Origin: JAAYQU01 sp037441445
GTDB lineage: Bacteria > Bacteroidota > Bacteroidia > Bacteroidales > Salinivirgaceae
Assembly (NCBI GenBank): GCA_037441445.1
Contig: JBBISE010000135.1
Span: 1 to 9,857, forward strand
Length of the DNA: 9,857 nucleotides
Direction of reading: 5' to 3'
Part shown: positions 6,393 through 9,857 of the stretch, piece by piece
Layout: the number at the start of each line of letters is the position of its first letter
Numbering within the stretch: position 1 is the first letter of the stretch
Program-made: the position numbers and the translations under genes
Notes under the pieces: generated by a model
What the model was told of the DNA's origin: nothing
The model's database searches: none
The model's input: the letters and a program-made list of their open reading frames with translations, nothing else

Positions 6393-7428
6393 ACAACAAA
6401 TAAAAACTGTCCGCAATCCACAAAAGAAGGATTGTAAGGGTAAACGCTATAATTGGAGCAATCAGCCACATCACAAAAAAACGGTTTACCTCGGTTTTTC
6501 TAAAAATGTGCTTCGAACCCAATTTTGCTACCCCAATTCCAAGAATGGTTGCTACGTTCAGCTGAACAAGGCTTGTTGGGATGCCCTTGGCAATGGACGA
6601 GAACAGGAGAAGCGATGCCGTGATCATGGCAATGATAATGGCCTCGACCTGACCAAAAAGCACAATTTCCTTTCCGGTGTTTTTTATTACTTTATCGCCA
6701 AACAGGGATGCTCCAATGCCAAAAACAGGGGCAGTCATCAGGGTGGCAATAATCATGATAAGCAAAAAATTCTGGCCGGTGGAGGCTAATTTCAACTCGT
6801 TTATTACCATACTGGCAATGGGACCTGCCGCATTTGCCACATTGTTTGAACCAATGCTGAACGCCACGTACATGGACGAAAAAATCACCAGAAACTTAAG
6901 CACTTTATTCGTTCTTTTAGACGTATTCAGAAAATACGCTCGCCTTCGCATGGGCCGGTACATAAACCTGGCCACCAAATAACTTATAATGAATGATATA
7001 ACAGGTAATATAAACCATGTAGGAAGCGCCTTTTTTACCAGAAAATCAAAACTGGGCTGCTGAAAATAAATGGAAGCTCCCACAACCGCCAGTACCGAAG
7101 CCTGACTTGTACTTTGCGGAATTCCCGCCAGATTTGAAATCAAAAGGGCTATTCCTATCGAAAAAAGAATGATGGTGACAGTGGCATATTGCATAAAATC
7201 GGGCGAGAGGATTCCTTTTCCCAGCGTGTAACTAGTGTTTTTCCCTGCCAGAATGGCACCGGCAAACACCATAATCCCAAAAAGGCCCGCAACGACGGTT
7301 TTTCGGATCATGTTGGCACCATAAGCCGCTGAGAAAGAAGGGCCAATGCCGCTGCCTCCCATAGTCATGGCCAGAAACATGGCTGCAATAAAAGGAATTA
7401 ACAAATGATTAAACAACGGAGACAGCAT
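6391..7428 (-). CDS. PiT-superfamily inorganic anion transporter (divergent; phosphate or sulfate)
   Basis: A 345-residue inner-membrane protein with about ten hydrophobic helices and the inverted-repeat design of the PiT family (PF01384). The second repeat has SIGSNNVANAAGP (192-203), a good version of the family GANDVANA signature, and GIPTSLVQ at about 282-289. In the first repeat the signature is replaced by MGGSGIGPSFSAAYGAN (23-39), and the loop motif is GIPQSTSQ (102-109). So the PxSTTH-type motif has Gln instead of His in both halves. Sulfate permease CysP of Bacillus subtilis is a known PiT relative, so sulfate is possible; no phoU-like or cys genes are beside it to decide. An open frame with GTG at 7470 adds 14 residues, but a TACTTTTG box (7462-7455) falls inside that extension. 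I therefore chose the ATG at 7428. It converges on fabD. Confidence 0.85.
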   Translation of the reverse strand: MLSPLFNHLLIPFIAAMFLAMTMGGSGIGPSFSAAYGANMIRKTVVAGLFGIMVFAGAILAGKNTSYTLGKGILSPDFMQYATVTIILFSIGIALLISNLAGIPQSTSQASVLAVVGASIYFQQPSFDFLVKKALPTWFILPVISFIISYLVARFMYRPMRRRAYFLNTSKRTNKVLKFLVIFSSMYVAFSIGSNNVANAAGPIASMVINELKLASTGQNFLLIMIIATLMTAPVFGIGASLFGDKVIKNTGKEIVLFGQVEAIIIAMITASLLLFSSIAKGIPTSLVQLNVATILGIGVAKLGSKHIFRKTEVNRFFVMWLIAPIIAFTLTILLLWIADSFYLL

Positions 7429-7454
7429 AAAAATATCTTTAAATCCTAATCCCA

Positions 7455-7462
7455 CAAAAGTA
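7455..7462 (-). promoter_or_regulatory. Predicted -7 element of the PiT-like transporter gene
   Basis: Minus-strand TACTTTTG matches TAnnTTTG exactly and lies 26 bp before the ATG at 7428, implying a start near 7448. At the 20-base spacing there is only TTA, so the -33 half is weak. It decides the translation start of this gene. Confidence 0.5.
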
Positions 7463-7544
7463 CGGAACACATCTGTCAGGTATAAGGGTATTTTGCACTA
7501 CGTTAAAAAACGTACGACTGCCAATCTCCATTTACGAAGTACGA

Positions 7545-7674
7545 GGGTGTCTAAAAAGTCCAAAAAGCACGTCATTGCAAGAAGGAACGACGATGTAAAC
7601 TTCTGATTATCAAGTAAAATAGATTACTATGTTGCATTCGCGATGACAAACCGGGAACTTTTTAGACAGCCCCC
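7545..7674. mobile_element. MITE-like inverted-repeat element (~130 bp)
   Basis: A 12-base perfect terminal inverted repeat TGTCTAAAAAGT lies at 7548-7559, with its complement at 7657-7668; runs of G and C lie just outside. Inside, GTCATTGC at 7571-7578 pairs with GCGATGAC at 7640-7647 with one wobble or mismatch, about the same centre (7608-7609). A further AGTAA/TTACT pair (7613-7617, 7624-7628) sits off that centre. There is no coding capacity, which fits a non-autonomous element mobilised in trans. No clear target-site duplication is visible, so the exact ends are uncertain. Confidence 0.6.
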
Positions 7675-7691
7675 AGAACAAATAGGCACAA

Positions 7692-7707
7692 ACGCAACAT
7701 GCTGCGT
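7692..7707. repeat. Short palindrome centred on CATG
   Basis: ACGCAACATGCTGCGT is a 16-base palindrome with one mismatched pair, followed by CTCT. It resembles the short imperfect hairpins scattered between Bacteroidota genes. It is not followed by a T-run, so it is not an intrinsic terminator. Confidence 0.4.
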
Positions 7708-7782
7708 CTCTGAACAAATATGGACAGATTCAAGGCCTAACATCTCTCTCTAATCAACCACTCAACCTATTCATCTTTTTCT

Positions 7783-7790
7783 TATCTTCG
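7783..7790 (+). promoter_or_regulatory. Predicted -7 element of the M14 peptidase gene
   Basis: TATCTTCG followed by C is the TAnnTTCG form of the Bacteroidota -7 box, 24 bp before the ATG at 7815. The implied start near 7797 gives a leader of under 20 nt. No TTG is present at the expected -33 position. Confidence 0.45.
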
Positions 7791-7814
7791 CACAACCTTA
7801 TAAATGCACCACGT

Positions 7815-9596
7815 ATGAACTTGAAGAATGTAATTTCAATTGGCTTATTATTAGTCATTTACTCCTGCAATTCCTCTTTCGATCAGGAAAAAATCCGGAT
7901 CCCGTTTGAAATCTCCAGCGGAAAGAAGACAGCCACCTATGAGCAAACCCTGGAGTTTTGCAAGACTGTAGCGCAATTATCCCCAAAAATCAGGTATATT
8001 TCCATTGGGAAAAGTGCCCAGGGAAGACAAATTCCTTTACTGATTATTGATCAGAAGGAGAATTTTACGCCCGGGAAAGTACACAAATCGGGCAATGCGG
8101 TTGTTTTAATCCAGGCTAACATTCACCCGGGCGAGCCCGACGGAAACGATGCCGGAATGCTGCTCATTAAAAATATGATTGCCCAAAAAAGCTATCCCCA
8201 CAACGTTACCCTGCTTTTTCTACCCATTGTTAACCCCGACGGTTTGGCTCGGTTTGGGCCCTATAACCGCATCAACCAAAACGGTCCCGAAGAAATGGGA
8301 TGGCGCGTTACAGCACAGAACCTGAACATGAACCGCGACTTTGTTAAAGCAGAAAGCCCCGAAATGCAATACTGGCTGATGTTTTACAACACCTGGCTCC
8401 CCGATTTCACCATTGACTGTCATGTTACCGACGGGGCTGATTACCAATACGTCCTGACCTATGTAATGGAAACCATGGGCAACATGGAACCCGGGTTGAC
8501 AACCTGGCAAAACCAATACCTTGGCTTTCTTACACCGGTGATGTCACAAGCCGGATTCCCTATCTTTCCGTATGTCACCTTCCGCCGCTGGCACGATCCC
8601 CGCAGTGGGCTGTATTCGCGCCCGGCAAGGCCAATGCTTTCAAACGGCTACACTGCCGTACAAAACAGGGTTGGACTTCTGTTGGAAGCACACTCACTGA
8701 AACCTTTCGATGTGCGTGTCAAAGCCATGGTAAAGCTTTTCAATGAAACCATTGGGTATGTAGAACAGAAATACATCGAGCTGTTAGCATTAGGGAAAAG
8801 TGCCGACGACAAAGCATCGGACTATTCCCGCTACAATGACAGCATTCCTCTTTCGTTTAAAACGTCCGAAGCATGCGATACAATTGATTTTCTGGGTGTG
8901 GAGTATGACGTTGTGCCCAGTGAACTGACCGGTGGCGACCGGTTCCAATATAAACCTGAAAAACCTACGGTGTATCGCTTGCCGCACCATAACCGGGCCG
9001 AGCCCGACACCTGGGGCAAAGTGCCGGCTGCCTTTATTGTTGGGCCTGAATGGCATTTCCTGCGGCAACGCCTTGACTTTCATAAAATAGAATATGCTCG
9101 ACTGAAAGATACTGTTACCCTGGAATTACAAACATGGCGGTGCACAAACCCCAAATGGACACAAACACCTTTCGAGGGGCGGTTTATGGTAACTTCGGTC
9201 GATTTGCAGGATATATCCCTAAAGCAACACTGGCCATCGGGAAGTATTGTCATTCCAATGAACCAACGCCGTTCGAGGTTGATAATGCACATGCTCGATC
9301 CGTACTCGGCGGATTCGTACCTTAAAATGGGTTTCATGAACGGAATTTTTGAACAGCGTGAATACTTTGAAACCTATGTAATGGAACCCATGGCCCGTAA
9401 AATGCTTGACACCGTTCCAGGGCTGGCCAACCGTTTCGAACAATGGAAAAAGAAGCAACAGGGAGAAATAAACAGCTACCAGCAGTTGGAATGGTTTTAT
9501 AAGCAAACACCCTATTACGATTTCAAAAGAGACCTGTACCCTGTTGGAAAACTGAACATTGAACAACTAAAACGTATTGAAAACCTTTTGAAATAG
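7815..9596 (+). CDS. M14-family zinc carboxypeptidase, predicted lipoprotein
   Basis: A 593-residue exported metallopeptidase. Residues 1-18 form a lipoprotein signal (hydrophobic stretch then IYSC, Cys18 lipidated), so it is anchored in a membrane facing the periplasm or cell surface. The M14 catalytic domain covers about 40-320. HPGE at 104-107 supplies zinc ligands His104 and Glu107. NPDG follows at 140-143, and NMNRD at 171-175 contains substrate-binding Arg174. DCHVTDG at 201-207 supplies the third zinc ligand, His203, and LLLEAHS (288-294) carries the general-base Glu291. All residues of an active carboxypeptidase A-type site are present. About 270 further residues (320-593) match nothing I recognise and may be a mixed alpha/beta accessory domain; their role is unknown. 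No propeptide is obvious. The gene stands alone, with its own -7 box and a strong terminator. Substrate is unknown; peptide or cell-wall turnover are guesses. Confidence 0.9.
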   Translation: MNLKNVISIGLLLVIYSCNSSFDQEKIRIPFEISSGKKTATYEQTLEFCKTVAQLSPKIRYISIGKSAQGRQIPLLIIDQKENFTPGKVHKSGNAVVLIQANIHPGEPDGNDAGMLLIKNMIAQKSYPHNVTLLFLPIVNPDGLARFGPYNRINQNGPEEMGWRVTAQNLNMNRDFVKAESPEMQYWLMFYNTWLPDFTIDCHVTDGADYQYVLTYVMETMGNMEPGLTTWQNQYLGFLTPVMSQAGFPIFPYVTFRRWHDPRSGLYSRPARPMLSNGYTAVQNRVGLLLEAHSLKPFDVRVKAMVKLFNETIGYVEQKYIELLALGKSADDKASDYSRYNDSIPLSFKTSEACDTIDFLGVEYDVVPSELTGGDRFQYKPEKPTVYRLPHHNRAEPDTWGKVPAAFIVGPEWHFLRQRLDFHKIEYARLKDTVTLELQTWRCTNPKWTQTPFEGRFMVTSVDLQDISLKQHWPSGSIVIPMNQRRSRLIMHMLDPYSADSYLKMGFMNGIFEQREYFETYVMEPMARKMLDTVPGLANRFEQWKKKQQGEINSYQQLEWFYKQTPYYDFKRDLYPVGKLNIEQLKRIENLLK

Positions 9597-9631
9597 CACC
9601 TTTAGCCCGATTAACAAATAATCAAGGCAGC

Positions 9632-9677
9632 AAACCGTTTAGACAACAAGCAAAAGCGAATTGTCTAAACGGTTTTT
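9632..9677 (+). terminator. Intrinsic terminator of the M14 peptidase gene
   Basis: A perfect 15-base stem (9632-9646 with 9661-9675) and a 14-base loop are followed by a T-run ending at 9677. It lies 35 bp after the peptidase stop codon. The stem begins with AAA on the 5' side, so weaker termination from the other strand is also possible. Confidence 0.85.
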
Positions 9678-9717
9678 CGGTATCGTTACCTATGGTTATT
9701 TTTACCAGGTTTTTAAT

Positions 9718-9822
9718 ATGATGAATATGGGTTTGTTAGAATCTATAGAAATATATTCTAAAAATATGTACTTTAAAATCGCAATTGTTCTGTTTTTATT
9801 CCTAATGCGAATTAAGAGTTAA
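9718..9822 (+). CDS. Possible 34-residue small hydrophobic protein
   Basis: An ATG-started frame of 34 codons ends in TAA. The first half is mildly polar (MMNMGLLESIEIYSKN); the second (MYFKIAIVLFLFLMRIKS) is one hydrophobic run flanked by Lys and Arg, as in a single-pass membrane peptide. A TATTTTTA box at 9697-9704, one base off the -7 consensus, lies 13 bp upstream. The region is very AT-rich, where short hydrophobic frames arise by chance, and no family is recognised. It may instead be plain intergenic DNA or the decayed end of a gene. Confidence 0.2.
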   Translation: MMNMGLLESIEIYSKNMYFKIAIVLFLFLMRIKS

Positions 9823-9857
9823 AAACTAAGAACAGAAAAGCAGCGGCTAATCTTCCA

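Larger units (their letters stand above)
7471..7782. other. Intergenic region with repeats, no gene
   Basis: I see no gene in this stretch between two divergently transcribed genes. From left to right it holds a small hairpin (7500-7513, five-base arms ACGTT/AACGT), a MITE-like element (about 7545-7674), a CATG-centred palindrome (7692-7707) and plain pyrimidine-rich sequence leading to the promoter box at 7783. No reading frame here looks coding. Confidence 0.6.

Noticed and set aside
7500..7513. Small hairpin ACGTT-AAAA-AACGT as a terminator
   Set aside because: The stem has only five pairs, has no T-run, and lies upstream of both flanking genes.
7804..7818. Four-codon leader frame (ATG CAC CAC GTA TGA) overlapping the peptidase start
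   Set aside because: It lies after the predicted transcription start and its stop overlaps the true ATG. A frame this short is expected by chance, and no regulatory structure accompanies it.
8220..8516. Long minus-strand frame inside the peptidase gene
   Set aside because: It lies fully within a gene with intact catalytic motifs, and its protein has no recognisable family pattern. The same applies to frames at 1061-1399, 4223-4471 and 9219-9566.
1..9857. Defence, phage or secondary-metabolism island
   Set aside because: All clear genes are housekeeping, transport or envelope families. No integrase, tRNA, CRISPR or toxin pair is visible, and composition seems even by eye.

Overview
The window looks like ordinary core chromosome of a Bacteroidota (Bacteroidetes) bacterium. 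Three things point there. Most genes are preceded by the Bacteroidota -7 element TAnnTTTG (or TAnnTTCG) with a short leader, and starts are AT-rich without obvious Shine-Dalgarno sites. The families are typical of the phylum: a DUF4421-like protein, a PorT-like small outer-membrane barrel, and a Cytidylate_kin2-type kinase with a variant P-loop. Menaquinone genes belong to the futalosine pathway. A placement near the Marinilabiliales is only a guess, made from memory of similar short repeats.

Left block, minus strand (about 20-3386): mqnB (futalosine hydrolase) and mqnD (1,4-dihydroxy-6-naphthoate synthase) of the futalosine menaquinone route, then a DUF4421-like exported protein starting 2 bp after mqnD, then a cytidylate kinase-like protein. 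A promoter with TTG-N20-TAATATTG lies between mqnB and mqnD, so mqnD and the DUF4421 gene probably form their own transcript.

Centre (3494-4576, plus strand): a pterin pair. folE makes 7,8-dihydroneopterin triphosphate, and the upstream gene encodes a 6-pyruvoyl/6-carboxy-tetrahydropterin synthase that uses that product. The latter has Cx5HGH spacing, as in animal biopterin-pathway PTPS, rather than the Cx3HGH of E. coli QueD. A minus-strand PorT-like outer-membrane barrel gene converges on folE.

Right half: fabD (fatty-acid synthesis) reads right and converges on a PiT-superfamily anion transporter. The two share a hairpin flanked by U-tracts in both directions. The transporter has lost the usual first GANDVANA motif and has Gln in place of the His of both PxSTTH-type motifs, so phosphate should not be assumed as substrate. 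A gap of nearly 400 bp follows, holding a ~130-bp MITE-like inverted-repeat element and a small palindrome. Next is a lipoprotein M14 zinc carboxypeptidase with all catalytic residues, ending at a strong 15-bp-stem terminator. The right end holds only a doubtful 34-codon small ORF with a hydrophobic tail.

No phage, CRISPR, toxin-antitoxin, restriction or biosynthetic cluster was seen, and I see no convincing new multi-gene system. The points most worth following are the PTPS subtype, the divergent PiT transporter, the MITE-like element and the possible small ORF.
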